Positions 8,042 through 16,968 are shown, counted from the first letter of the stretch. The stretch: 64,000 nucleotides of DNA from CAZAMI01 sp964627805 (GCA_964627805.1 CAZVLA010000036.1:19804-83803); one strand, 5' to 3'. Notes: a model not told the origin generated them from the sequence alone. Program-made: numbers and translations.

Positions 8042-9034
8042 TTACTTACTCTCTGAAGGTAATGGTACGTAACCACTGATTAAGTACTTACTACCCCTAC
8101 TCACTAACCACTTAATGAACTCCTTAACTAAGCTTGAGTTAGGTAGGTCATTAACTGACTTACTAATTACTAAGTACTGTACGTACGTCATTGGGTATGA
8201 GTTAGGTCCTTCAGACTCAATAATACTTACTAACTCACTCCTTAAGCTACTGAAGCTACTTAGTCTTAACCCATTAACTGACGACTTCATCGACTCATTA
8301 GTTGGTAGTACGTACCTACCGTACCTATTCATTACTGAAGCTACGTGGAGTCCGTACTTAATAGCCTCACTTAAGCTTACGTAACCTAGTGAGTATGGTG
8401 TCTTAAGTACCCCCTCAGCTACGTCACACTCCTTAACGTAGCCATTACCGTACTTAAGGCTTAAGGACTTACTAATGAATCCCCACTCACTAGGTACTAA
8501 CTCATGTAGGTACGTGGTCAGTACTTCATTAAGGCTTGAGGGTGTCCTTAAGTAATTAATTATGATTTCCTTATGGGGTAGGTAATTAGCTACTTCAGGA
8601 TTTAACTCCTTAATCCTCGGGTCGTCCCAGTACCTCACTTCATGCTTAAGTATTAAAGCTATGACTTCAGGACTTAGTCTTAAGTGGTAATTACTGGGTA
8701 GTTCAGGGATGTTGTAGGTGATTACTAGGGCTGAGAGGCTTAGCGGTACCTTAGTAACTCCCGTACTTGGTGGTTCATTAGTTACTAGTAAGTAATCACT
8801 ACTTAAGTACTTACTACTACCACTAACTAACCTAATGACTAACCCCTTAACACCGAATGATTTAACCCAAGCCTTGAGTTGGGGTAGTAGGGACTCGTCA
8901 TTAGTTACTACCGTGACTGACTTAATTAGTGATGGGTTAGTTACTTCTAATGGCTTAAGTACGGTCATGGCTAGGGAGGAAACAATAATGACTATACCTA
9001 ATGTTACGTAGCATAGGAGCTTCATGTAGTACAT
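8042..9034 (-). CDS. PstS-like phosphate-binding protein (orphan)
   Basis: A 330-residue secreted protein. Residues 5-25 are a hydrophobic signal or anchor segment. The rest resembles phosphate-binding PstS: a 'TKVPLSLSALVITYNIPEL' region, then LRLSPEVIALILKHE and the hallmark YWDDPRIKELNPE near residue 135. That motif is strongly conserved in PstS, which binds phosphate outside the cell. No pstC, pstA or pstB gene is nearby, so it either works with transporters encoded elsewhere or feeds or senses phosphate for the adjacent Pit system. The loop that binds phosphate by Ser/Thr backbone amides is not obvious at the N-terminus (VTNDESLLPQL). Confidence 0.8.
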   Translation of the reverse strand: MYYMKLLCYVTLGIVIIVSSLAMTVLKPLEVTNPSLIKSVTVVTNDESLLPQLKAWVKSFGVKGLVIRLVSGSSKYLSSDYLLVTNEPPSTGVTKVPLSLSALVITYNIPELPSNYHLRLSPEVIALILKHEVRYWDDPRIKELNPEVANYLPHKEIIINYLRTPSSLNEVLTTYLHELVPSEWGFISKSLSLKYGNGYVKECDVAEGVLKTPYSLGYVSLSEAIKYGLHVASVMNRYGRYVLPTNESMKSSVNGLRLSSFSSLRSELVSIIESEGPNSYPMTYVQYLVISKSVNDLPNSSLVKEFIKWLVSRGSKYLISGYVPLPSESK

Positions 9035-9189
9035 CCCACTTAAGCACCCATGGATGCGTGGTTAATTTAGGCTAAATCCCTTACCTACCTAGTAAATATA
9101 GGTATATAGAGTTGATGTAGGGCTAAAGGACCTACTAAGGAGTACCTACTACTAGGGAGTAGTACCTACTCAAGAAGGAGAGGGAGGGG

Positions 9190-9312
9190 GTGTTACGCGG
9201 TGAATACGTCCCCGGAACCCTCATCCCTACCGCTTACGCGGGTGTCGGGCCCCTCTACTTAGTTGTTGCTGAAGTAATTAAGTTTAGGTTAAAACCTAGT
9301 TACTTGCTCTAA
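9190..9312 (+). CDS. Possible 40-residue small protein
   Basis: A short frame starting at GTG 9190, directly after a purine-rich AGGAGAGGGAGGGGG stretch that could be a strong ribosome-binding site. The product is short and neutral to hydrophobic (PTAYAGVGPLYLVVAEVI in the middle). It overlaps the convergent M24 gene by 24 bases. No family is recognised. The rest of the 9035-9288 gap shows only a TATA-like region for the PstS-like gene. The evidence is only the start context and the open frame. Confidence 0.25.
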   Translation: MLRGEYVPGTLIPTAYAGVGPLYLVVAEVIKFRLKPSYLL

Positions 9313-10383
9313 CCCATCCCTACCTAGGATGAAGGTATCCTCAATCTTAACCTGCCCGAGGCCCTCTATGAGTATTGGTGAGTGTATCATAGCTACTGCC
9401 ATACCCTCCCTTAACTTAATGAATCTATGGCTAGGTACTATAGTAGTTATTGGTGGTTCCTCAACCTGAAGACCTACGCTGTGTAGGTAACCAAGTACCC
9501 TATTATCTAGGAACCCGTACTTACGGTAGACCTTATCGAGCTCCATCATCACCTCAGAAGGCTTAACACCTGGCTTAGTCAGTTCCTTAGCTACTTCGTA
9601 GACCTCCTCAGCACACTTAAGTGCTTTACGACCTAACTCACTACTACCTACTATGAATGTCCTTGAGATGTTAGCGTAGTAGTTTAGGTAGTCAATACCT
9701 AAGACAACCGTAACTGCCGTGCCCTCACGTACCTTAACACTACTTAATGGCTCAGCATGCACCCTAGGGTGGGGTCCCGCATTAACGTGTACCTTAGGCT
9801 CCTCAGAACCTAACTTAAGTGCTTGGTAGTAGGCTTCAGCAGCTACTTCAGTCTCACTAACTCCTGGCTTAATAGTACTAGCTACTACCTCCATGACCTT
9901 AGAAGCTAACTCACCAGCCCTCCTAATAGCACTTAACTCATACTCATCCTTAACCATCCTCAACTCAGTAACTAACCCGGAAATATCAACGACGTCAACA
10001 CCGGGGTTCAGCCTCTTAAACATCTCGTAAAACAGTATGTAGGCATCCCTCTCAATACCGTACTCAAGACCAACAACCCTAAAACCACGCCCCCTAACAG
10101 TACTTGATACCTTACCCATCAACTCACCACCATCCCTAAAAGTAACGACCTCACCAACCCATAGGTACTCACTAAAACCAACCTCCTCACCCTTAGGAAC
10201 GAAGAATACGGGATCACCATCAGCAGGAACCAACATAGCAGGCCTCAACCACTTAAACCCAACTAAGTAAGTGAACGTAGACTTAACACGAACCATAGCA
10301 GCATCAACACCCCTAGACCTAAGACCCTCCTGAAAAGCCCTCAACCTCCTACGAAGAACCTCAACCGGGAACCTACGAACCAC
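9289..10383 (-). CDS. M24-fold (creatinase/prolidase-like) protein lacking metal ligands
   Basis: A 364-residue protein with an N-terminal creatinase-type domain (1-145) and a C-terminal pita-bread domain (150-364). It keeps the substrate-side HVNAGPHPRVHAEP segment, H301 (LHSVGLQVEEPP) and E348 (KIEDT). Aligned to metal-dependent M24 peptidases, the first Asp is V227, the second Asp is N238 (before ISRTF), and the first Glu is H334 (MIHSP). Three of the five metal ligands are therefore gone. Creatinase itself is a metal-free member of this fold, so a non-peptidase hydrolase or a binding role is likely, and Xaa-Pro peptidase annotation should be treated with caution. Transcription runs alone, and both flanks are intergenic. 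Confidence 0.85.
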   Translation of the reverse strand: MVRRFPVEVLRRRLRAFQEGLRSRGVDAAMVRVKSTFTYLVGFKWLRPAMLVPADGDPVFFVPKGEEVGFSEYLWVGEVVTFRDGGELMGKVSSTVRGRGFRVVGLEYGIERDAYILFYEMFKRLNPGVDVVDISGLVTELRMVKDEYELSAIRRAGELASKVMEVVASTIKPGVSETEVAAEAYYQALKLGSEEPKVHVNAGPHPRVHAEPLSSVKVREGTAVTVVLGIDYLNYYANISRTFIVGSSELGRKALKCAEEVYEVAKELTKPGVKPSEVMMELDKVYRKYGFLDNRVLGYLHSVGLQVEEPPITTIVPSHRFIKLREGMAVAMIHSPILIEGLGQVKIEDTFILGRDGLEQVTRF

Positions 10384-10544
10384 ACTACCACCTACACATC
10401 AAGAACCAAGCAGGAAGGAATATATTAGACATTACGTAAGACCACAACACACTTAAACTTAACAACCCAACATATTAACCCACTACGTTAATGAGTTACT
10501 CAGTAAGACCTATCACGGTATAGTACGTAATTAGTACTTGGTGG

Positions 10545-11018
10545 TTGGTATTAGTCGAGACTATTAATTATAGGAAGTTAAGGCTTCACCTAGATGTACT
10601 TCATAACATCGTGAAGCACAAGTACTTAAGTAGCTCAATGCTTGAAGTAGTACGTTACTGGTATGAATCACGTGGAGATATTGAGGATACTGAAGTCCTA
10701 GCATTAGTAGCTGCACTCTATGATTTCCAGATGAGGGTAGTTACTATTAAGAATAACTTCATGACTATACTGAAGTACTTAGACTCTAAAGGACTTAGGT
10801 TCATTGACTTATCTAATGAGGAGGTGGCTAGGGAGGTATTTAAGTTAGTTAAGGACAGAAGTAAGTTCTTCCACAGATTTGACCCAGTCATGAGAGTACT
10901 GCCCATACTCACGAAGTCAGTAGCTAATGCGGGGCTAAGGGAGGTAGCTAGGAGGTACTCATGGGATATTGAATTGCTTACTAGGAAGCTATTGGAGCGT
11001 GTGGGTCTCAGTACTTAA
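10545..11018 (+). CDS. TIGR02757/DUF2400-like HhH protein, N-terminal part (frameshifted)
   Basis: A 157-residue frame with TTG start at 10545. It matches the N-terminal helical part of TIGR02757 (DUF2400) proteins: a D-I-E-D-x-E 'ED..E' segment near residue 44, the AALYDFQMRVVTIKNNFMTIL helix and the DRSKFFHRFDP element. It stops at TAA TAA after L-E-R-V-G-L-S-T. The rest of the same domain continues in the next frame (+1) and begins to make sense around bases 11000-11015. The two ORFs are therefore either one gene broken by a recent or sequencing frameshift, a programmed +1 shift, or a split protein. The stop lies within the overlap with the next ORF. Confidence 0.75.
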   Translation: MVLVETINYRKLRLHLDVLHNIVKHKYLSSSMLEVVRYWYESRGDIEDTEVLALVAALYDFQMRVVTIKNNFMTILKYLDSKGLRFIDLSNEEVAREVFKLVKDRSKFFHRFDPVMRVLPILTKSVANAGLREVARRYSWDIELLTRKLLERVGLST

Positions 11019-11943
11019 TAACTTAGGTATTAAGCGTAGGTACTCATTAATTCAGTTCCTTAAAGGTATTAAATGCTCATGTAGGGAGGACCTACTAAGT
11101 AATGTTAAGTGCATACTACCACTACCTAATCATTCAGTAACCTATAAGAGAGTGAATCTATTCCTTAGGTGGTTAGTTAGGGATGAGTACCCTGACTTAG
11201 GCTTATGGGGCTTCATAAGTAAGAGTAAGTTGATTATCCCATTAGATACGGGAATACTGAGAGTTGTTGGTAGGATGTTGGGTAGGGGTGAGTTAAGGAG
11301 GGGTAGGGAGTCACTTAATGTAGTTATGAGGTTCTTAAGGTCAGTAAATCCTGAAGATCCCGTTAAGTATGACTTCATACTTTCTAGACCATCAATACTG
11401 GGTTGGTGTAAGGCTAGTATTGAGGAATCGAATTGTGATATATGCTACTTAAGGAATCTATGCTTAACTGGTAGGTCGTGGAGGTATAGGGAACCTAGGA
11501 AAGTTAGTGAGTCTAGGGAGCACCTAACGGTTAAGGAGGTAATGCTTAGGATCATGATGAGGTTATTCAAGAAGCATAAATGCTGGACTGAGAAAGTAAT
11601 TAATCATCACTTAAGACCCGATGTTTACTGTGAGAATTCAGATGTAGTGGTTGGTGAGGCTAAGGTTGTTAAGGGTAGGATACCTAATAGGTTATCTGAT
11701 GTAGAAGGTCCTCAGCAAGTCATTAGGTACTTCAATACACTCGTTAATGAGCAAGGAGCTAATGTTAGGGCGGTAGTTCTTGCTTACTACTATAAGGGTA
11801 GGAAGTTACCTGAGGTTATTCTTGAAGCTATTAAGGAGAACATAGAGTACGCTAAGTTAAGTGTGATGAAGGGTAGGGACGTTAAGGTAATCCTAATACA
11901 TGTAGGTGAGGAGGGTAGGGTAGTTAGTGTTATGGGTATTTAG
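10969..11943 (+). CDS. HhH-GPD core with [4Fe-4S] loop fused to a PD-(D/E)XK nuclease domain
   Basis: The continuing frame of the preceding ORF; the first ~14 codons overlap it and are probably not translated. Residues 50-140 carry TIGR02757 signatures (RVNLFLRWLVR, SKLIIPLDT, NPEDPVKYDF). D93 in IPLDT matches the catalytic Asp of the HhH-GPD fold (VDT in endonuclease III). C147-x8-C156-x2-C159-x5-C165 corresponds to the endonuclease III [4Fe-4S] loop (C-x6-C-x2-C-x5-C), which DUF2400 proteins normally lack. Residues 185-324 look like a RecB/Cas4-type nuclease: P217-D218, E230-A-K232, then Q250-x3-Y254. The protein probably cuts or processes damaged DNA. The family call for each domain is mine from motifs, and the combination is unusual. 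Confidence 0.78.
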   Translation: MNCLLGSYWSVWVSVLNNLGIKRRYSLIQFLKGIKCSCREDLLSNVKCILPLPNHSVTYKRVNLFLRWLVRDEYPDLGLWGFISKSKLIIPLDTGILRVVGRMLGRGELRRGRESLNVVMRFLRSVNPEDPVKYDFILSRPSILGWCKASIEESNCDICYLRNLCLTGRSWRYREPRKVSESREHLTVKEVMLRIMMRLFKKHKCWTEKVINHHLRPDVYCENSDVVVGEAKVVKGRIPNRLSDVEGPQQVIRYFNTLVNEQGANVRAVVLAYYYKGRKLPEVILEAIKENIEYAKLSVMKGRDVKVILIHVGEEGRVVSVMGI

Positions 11944-11945
11944 GA

Positions 11946-13331
11946 TTAACTAATTACCTTCACTAACGGTTCTGGTGTTGTGTATGGTCTTATCCTTATG
12001 GTGTCTACTACGTATGGGTACCCACCGAATACGTATACTCTAGTGAATGTTGTGTATGTAGTGTCTACGGTCCTTACCTCAGCTACTTTAGTTCCGTTAC
12101 TTAGGTAGACCTCAGCTATTAGGGTTCCGTTACTTAACCTTATGAATCTGTCGAAGTACCATATACCCTGCCCTAGACCAGGTACTGAGTCTATTGAGGC
12201 TATTATGGTTCCGTAGGAGTTCGTCCTCTTATCTATGAATACGTAGGGACCTACACCACCTAGTGTTGCTGATGGTATTGCGTAGACACCAACACCTATT
12301 CCGTAACCATTCATTGAGTCATCAACAACCCCTACCCTATCCCACCAGCATGGTGTCTTACTTAACCTCATTACCCAAGCCTCTAGAGCGAATGAACCCG
12401 TAAGTACCTTACCTAACTCCCTATAGCCTCCGTTAGGGTCGCAGTACACGTCCTTCTCTAGGCTGTAGGTACCGTCGTGACTTAATGAGTTGATTCTGTA
12501 GACGATACCTAATGACCAATTAACCCACTCAAACCTACCCTCGAAACTATCGAAGAATATGAATGTCCTGTATGGATTCATGTAGCTACCGTACGGGTTC
12601 CTACCTAAGGTTCTTGAGTACCCGTAGAACATGTATATAGTTACGTTTGAGTTAGCTGGTATGTAGGGGACCTTAACCCATATAGTACCTACTCTAGACC
12701 CGTAGTCGAACCTCTCAATCCAGAAGTAGAGTGGGTTACCTCTTGAGTCAGCGAAGAATATGTCTGAACCATTAGGTAGTACGTACCCCCACCCACTCCA
12801 TGAGGGTGTTAAGGTTACGTTAACTACGTAATTACGTAGTGACTCACCACTACGTTCAGTAATCACTACCTTAGACCACTTCATAACCATCAATGTAGGT
12901 AAGTCAGCTAACCTCAAACCAGTAACTACTGAGGACTCAACACCCCTACCACATACCTTAATGGAGAATACCTCATAATCACTTAAGTTAGTAGGTACCG
13001 CTATCAAAGCCTCCGAATCAGCCCTCACTACGTAAGGACCTATACCCACCTTAACTACTGAACCACCAGTACTAATGAGTGCCTCATCAATAACCGCAGG
13101 TACTGAACCTACGTTCCTAACCCTAAGCACCAGTAACTTAAGTACGGGGTCACCCCTATACACGTCCTCAATAACTACTACGTTCTTAAGTACCGCCTCC
13201 TCACCCTTAATAATACCTGAGTAATTCACCGTAACGACTAGGATAACTAATGAAGTAGCTACCACGACCGCCAGTAAAGTAGCTACTGCTACGTAACTAC
13301 TCACACCACGCATTACGTACTCCCGCATCAC
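11946..13331 (-). CDS. Pilin-like surface protein with DUF2341 domain
   Basis: A 461-residue secreted protein. The N-terminus (VMRG followed by VSSYVAVATLLAVVVATSL) is an archaeal class III, prepilin-type signal: a basic-Gly cleavage site directly before a hydrophobic helix, residues 7-36. A beta-rich stretch follows. Then comes a DUF2341 domain (about residues 150-240: 'YVLPNGSDIFFADSRGNPLYFWIE' and 'WVKVPYIPANSNVTIYMFYG'), and finally a jelly-roll or LamG-like region of the kind often paired with DUF2341. The protein is likely displayed on the surface or in a pilus-like fibre, perhaps binding sugar polymers. Its 3' end lies 2 bases from the convergent nuclease gene. Confidence 0.8.
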   Translation of the reverse strand: MMREYVMRGVSSYVAVATLLAVVVATSLVILVVTVNYSGIIKGEEAVLKNVVVIEDVYRGDPVLKLLVLRVRNVGSVPAVIDEALISTGGSVVKVGIGPYVVRADSEALIAVPTNLSDYEVFSIKVCGRGVESSVVTGLRLADLPTLMVMKWSKVVITERSGESLRNYVVNVTLTPSWSGWGYVLPNGSDIFFADSRGNPLYFWIERFDYGSRVGTIWVKVPYIPANSNVTIYMFYGYSRTLGRNPYGSYMNPYRTFIFFDSFEGRFEWVNWSLGIVYRINSLSHDGTYSLEKDVYCDPNGGYRELGKVLTGSFALEAWVMRLSKTPCWWDRVGVVDDSMNGYGIGVGVYAIPSATLGGVGPYVFIDKRTNSYGTIIASIDSVPGLGQGIWYFDRFIRLSNGTLIAEVYLSNGTKVAEVRTVDTTYTTFTRVYVFGGYPYVVDTIRIRPYTTPEPLVKVIS

Positions 13332-13416
13332 TAATGAATTAATTACGGATAACCTATTAAGAGTATCACATAATAGTTACTTAAGGACTGAAGCCCTGAG
13401 TGAATTATTCAATGTA

Positions 13417-13734
13417 TTAAGTACCACTACCTAAAGCCTTCTCAGCAGCTACTAATAACTTATTTAGGTATGAGGTAGTCTCCTCAACACCCTTCTCAGT
13501 AACCTTAACTACGGTCCTAGGCCTATCCTCTAAGTACCTAAGTATCTTAATGTAGCCAGCCTCCTCAAGCCTCCTTAAGTGACTCCATAAATTACCTGGT
13601 GTTAGGTTTAGGGCTGCCTGTATCTCCGTGAAGTAAGCCTTACCCCTCGAGAGTAGGTAGAGCATAATACCTAACCTAGTAGGTACGGACAGTACTTGAT
13701 TCCTCATTATCTCCCTTATTACCTCCTCGTACAA
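13417..13734 (-). CDS. Winged-helix transcriptional regulator (ArsR/MarR-like)
   Basis: A 105-residue DNA-binding protein. Residues 15-80 form a winged helix: YLLSRGKAYFTEIQAALNLTPGNLWSHLRRLEEAGYI is a classic HTH plus recognition helix, and EDRPRTVVKVTEKGVEE is the wing. A short C-terminal helix probably dimerises. There are no metal-binding Cys/His pairs. It follows the membrane-protein gene (13764-14447) on the same strand with a 29-base gap. This regulator/membrane pairing is common in crenarchaea, where the regulator often controls its own operon. Confidence 0.85.
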   Translation of the reverse strand: MYEEVIREIMRNQVLSVPTRLGIMLYLLSRGKAYFTEIQAALNLTPGNLWSHLRRLEEAGYIKILRYLEDRPRTVVKVTEKGVEETTSYLNKLLVAAEKALGSGT

Positions 13735-13763
13735 GGAGGTGCACCGTCTAACCTAATACTCCC

Positions 13764-14447
13764 CTAATCTCTAACTAGGGTCCTGAATGACATTAATATG
13801 TACGCAACACCCATTAAATTATACACAAGTACTATAGCACCGGACGCGAAGTCCCAGTAATTCCTACTTAGGAAGTAGTCAGTAGCTCCGGAGGTCAGTA
13901 GTAGTATTGAGCCCGTAAGTACTACGTAGTCGCTAGTGCCTAGGTAGAACTTAAGTATTAGGAACATAGTTAAGTTACCTAGTCCTAAAGCGAAGAGTAG
14001 TGCTGAGGACGCTAGTAACTCACCACTTAAGCTTAAGTGCATTGCGTACGTTATTAGGGGTATTAACGTGAAGGAGGCCGAGAATGAAGCTCCCCAACCA
14101 ATAGTTATTAACGTCATAGCCCTCTTGTAGTACTTCTTAGTCGCTTCAACATCCCTACCTAACCTACTAGCGAGTTTGAAGATACTGGGTTCTATGTACT
14201 TGAATAGGTAGAAGTAGAAGATAGCTATGGCGCTTACCCAGTAAATGAAGTTCACGGTATTAGGTACTGACTCGGCCTTAACTAAGCCCGTGTAGAGTGC
14301 GTGGAGTACTGTGTAGCCACATACTATGGTGCTCCACACAATGTATATTATGGCTCCCCTCAACGTATCAACACTTACTAACCTCCTCCTAACGTCCTTA
14401 AGGACCTTAACGAACTCAGCTAGCGTGTCCTTACCCTCACTACTCAA
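13764..14447 (-). CDS. Membrane protein, six helices, unknown function
   Basis: A 227-residue integral membrane protein. A charged N-terminal tail (KDTLAEFVKVLKDVRRRLVSV) resembles a short cytoplasmic amphipathic segment. About six hydrophobic helices follow, roughly at residues 27-47, 60-80, 112-132, 142-165, 175-190 and 200-220. No transporter signature is recognised. It is the first gene of a two-gene unit with a winged-helix regulator and is divergent from the ABC exporter genes at 14566. It may be connected with drug or stress response, but nothing in the sequence proves this. Confidence 0.7.
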   Translation of the reverse strand: MSSEGKDTLAEFVKVLKDVRRRLVSVDTLRGAIIYIVWSTIVCGYTVLHALYTGLVKAESVPNTVNFIYWVSAIAIFYFYLFKYIEPSIFKLASRLGRDVEATKKYYKRAMTLITIGWGASFSASFTLIPLITYAMHLSLSGELLASSALLFALGLGNLTMFLILKFYLGTSDYVVLTGSILLLTSGATDYFLSRNYWDFASGAIVLVYNLMGVAYILMSFRTLVRD

Positions 14448-14565
14448 GACCTAAGCACCTAGTAAGTGGTTACTACATATAATTTAATACTAGGTACTAC
14501 TCTGCCCTACAGAGTTATACCTCCCTTTAATACCCTTAAATACCCTACCTAGGAAGGGTGAGGTA

Positions 14566-15504
14566 TTGCCCCTACTAAGTGTTGAGGGCTTAAGGAAGGT
14601 ATACAGCGGTGGTGTTGAGGCACTTAAGGGTGTGTCATTCAGTATTGAGGAGCCATCACTAACGGCACTCCTAGGACCTAACGGTGCTGGTAAGACGACC
14701 CTACTCAATATAATAGTAGGTGTTACACCACCAACCTCAGGTAGGGTGAGTGTCTTAGGTAGGGATCCTTGGAGGGATCGGAGGGCTAGGGCATTAATTG
14801 GTTTCGTACCTCAGGAGGAGGGGATACTCAGGATGAGGACTGTTGAGGAGAACTTACTGACTATGGCTGCACTGTATGACGTACCTATTAGTGAGGCTAG
14901 GAGGAGGGCTAGGGAGGTTATGGAGTACTTAGGACTTACTGAGTATAGGCGTAGATTAGCTGCTAAGTTATCGGGTGGTCTTAAGCGTAGGTTAGCAGTA
15001 GCTATGGCGTTAATGCATGACCCTAAAGTACTCATACTAGACGAACCGACTACAGGGCTTGACCCGGGTGCTAGGGTCTCATTCATTAAGTTACTTAAGG
15101 GATTCGTTAGGGATGGTAAGGTAGTACTCCTGTCCACACACATAGGTGAGGATGCTGAGGCGTGTGACGACGTCATAGTAATGCATAGGGGTGAGGTAGT
15201 AGCTAGGGGAGCACCTGATGAGTTGAGGAGGAGGGTATTAGGTCTTAAGACTGTGGTTGAGTTAATAACTAGTAAGCCTGGGGTAGTTGCTGAGGTACTT
15301 AAGGGTGAGTTAGTTAGGGTAGGTACTTCAGAAGTAGTTAGGGTTCTCCTAGAGGATGCTGAGAGGGAGTTACCTAACCTAATGAGTAGGGTTGTGGGGT
15401 TGGGCGTACCTATTGATGAGGTTAGGATTAGGAAGCCCTCAATGAGTGACGTATTCATGGCCTTAACAGGTCAGTTACTTGAGGAGGAGGTCGTGGGTGG
15501 TTAG
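14566..15504 (+). CDS. ABC-2 type exporter, ATP-binding subunit
   Basis: A 312-residue ATPase. Walker A is G37-PNGAGKTT-45, the Q-loop is in FVPQEEG near residue 84, the signature LSGG is at 136-139, Walker B is VLILDEP with D160-E161, and an H-loop Ser-Thr-His follows near 190. The C-terminal 80 residues (LKTVVELITSK...SMSDVFMALTG) are the extension typical of DrrA/CcmA-like exporters. It acts with the permease that starts 2 bases after its stop. The substrate is unknown; relatives export lipids, polysaccharides or antibiotics. The start is TTG at 14566. Confidence 0.92.
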   Translation: MPLLSVEGLRKVYSGGVEALKGVSFSIEEPSLTALLGPNGAGKTTLLNIIVGVTPPTSGRVSVLGRDPWRDRRARALIGFVPQEEGILRMRTVEENLLTMAALYDVPISEARRRAREVMEYLGLTEYRRRLAAKLSGGLKRRLAVAMALMHDPKVLILDEPTTGLDPGARVSFIKLLKGFVRDGKVVLLSTHIGEDAEACDDVIVMHRGEVVARGAPDELRRRVLGLKTVVELITSKPGVVAEVLKGELVRVGTSEVVRVLLEDAERELPNLMSRVVGLGVPIDEVRIRKPSMSDVFMALTGQLLEEEVVGG

Positions 15505-15506
15505 GT

Positions 15507-16874
15507 ATGGTTAGGGTACGTACGATTATTAAGTACGGTGTTAAGGAGTTCTTCAGGCGTAAGGACGTACTGTTCTGGACTCTAGCATGGCCTATACTCT
15601 GGCTCGTACTAGTTGCTTACGTATTCATACCATCACCAACGACCTCAGTAACTGTTAAGTTACTAGTCATTAATGGTGATGCAGGCCCCTCAGAACTAAC
15701 TTACACACCACCATACGCTAACTTAAGCCTTAACTTCTCTGAGGACTTCATGAAGGTACTTAAGAGCGTTAATGGGTCTGAAGGCATTATCTATAAGGTT
15801 AAGGTGGTTAGGGAGGTATGCAGTAGTAGTGAGTGCTTGAGTAAGGTGAGGGAGTTACTGATTAGGAGGGGCTACGACGCAGCGATAGTTATACCTAGGA
15901 ACGCTACGGCCTCATACATACTGTGGTACCCGATTAGGTTGAGGGTATTCATTAAGGGGGCATCACCTATGGAGGTATCGCTTAGGTACGGGTACTTAAT
16001 GAATCTACTATCTAAATTAATGGTTAATGCATCCATGGTAAGGATTAACGAAGCAACTAACTTCGTTAGTAAGTACATGAGTATGTACGGTAGTAAGTAC
16101 TTCAGTAACCAAACACCCAGTAACTTCAGCATCAGTAACTACAGTAAGTACATTAAGTACTTCTTCTACGGCATAGCATTCCCGCTATACCCCAACGTAA
16201 GTAAGGTAGTACCTAAGACCGTGAGTAGTAGGGCAGGTAATATTGGGTGGACAGCCGTAGGTGCTGTAGGTATGTCGGTAATGACTGGGTTACTAGTATC
16301 AGCTGCTGGGTTCTTCGCCTACAGGAAGGAGGAGGGGGTGCTTAGGAGGTTACTAGCATCACCCGTGAGTCTAGCATCGTTAATAACTACGGACATACTC
16401 GAGAACCTAGTAATTACTGCTATAGTATCAGCTATAATCATGACTGTAGGGTTAGCTATCGGTGGTAAGTTCGTAATCAACCCAACTAACCCACTCCACT
16501 ACCTAGGGCTGGGGATGATCTTCGTAGCCGCACTCTTCGCCTACGCATTAGGCCTACTACTAGCGCCAGTGACTAAGTCGGGTAAGGCAGCTAGTGGTGC
16601 GGTAGCTATAGGTCTCCTACTAGTATTCATTACCGGTATTTGGTGGCCACCTAGGGAGCTCCTACCGCCGTTCCTAAGGACCTTCGCTCAGTACTTCCCA
16701 CCCGCATGTGCCTTCGAGGTTACTAGGGACTTGATCGTGTGGGGTAAGCCCTTAAGTGACGTTACTCACGACTTACTAGTTGCTCTAGTAGGTACTGCCT
16801 TAATCTACGTAGTAGTTGCCCTGATCTACAGGGGTAGGGTTGAGAAGTTCGCTGAGAGGGTCTTAAGTGCTTAG
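15507..16874 (+). CDS. ABC-2 type exporter, permease subunit
   Basis: A 455-residue membrane protein. One transmembrane helix lies near residues 22-42, followed by a large external domain (about 45-245) rich in Asn-x-Ser/Thr sites. A block of five or six helices from about residue 250 contains the ABC2 signature region (KEEGVLRRLLASPVSLASLITTDILENL) and ends at about 448. This is the DrrB/YhgE-like architecture with an extracellular loop domain. It is translated right after its ATPase and forms one exporter with it. Confidence 0.9.
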   Translation: MVRVRTIIKYGVKEFFRRKDVLFWTLAWPILWLVLVAYVFIPSPTTSVTVKLLVINGDAGPSELTYTPPYANLSLNFSEDFMKVLKSVNGSEGIIYKVKVVREVCSSSECLSKVRELLIRRGYDAAIVIPRNATASYILWYPIRLRVFIKGASPMEVSLRYGYLMNLLSKLMVNASMVRINEATNFVSKYMSMYGSKYFSNQTPSNFSISNYSKYIKYFFYGIAFPLYPNVSKVVPKTVSSRAGNIGWTAVGAVGMSVMTGLLVSAAGFFAYRKEEGVLRRLLASPVSLASLITTDILENLVITAIVSAIIMTVGLAIGGKFVINPTNPLHYLGLGMIFVAALFAYALGLLLAPVTKSGKAASGAVAIGLLLVFITGIWWPPRELLPPFLRTFAQYFPPACAFEVTRDLIVWGKPLSDVTHDLLVALVGTALIYVVVALIYRGRVEKFAERVLSA

Positions 16875-16924
16875 TAATTCCTTTTTAATTGGTTAAGTAT
16901 TTAACAACGACGCATTAAGAACAA

Positions 16925-16934
16925 CTTATATAAC
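16925..16934 (+). promoter_or_regulatory. TATA box for the cysteine-synthase-like gene
   Basis: CTTATATAAC lies about 40 bases before the TTG start at 16969, a normal archaeal TATA position for a transcript with a short 5' leader. Confidence 0.5.
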
Positions 16935-16968
16935 CTAAGCAGTACCACCACCTACGGGGTCGTCTTAG

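Noticed and set aside
8042..9034. Possible complete phosphate ABC importer around the PstS-like gene
   Set aside because: No permease or ATPase gene is adjacent; the neighbours are PitA/DUF47 and an M24 protein.
14811..15458. 215-codon open frame opposite the ABC ATPase gene
   Set aside because: It lies fully inside a gene with Walker A, LSGG and Walker B motifs; the product is low-complexity.
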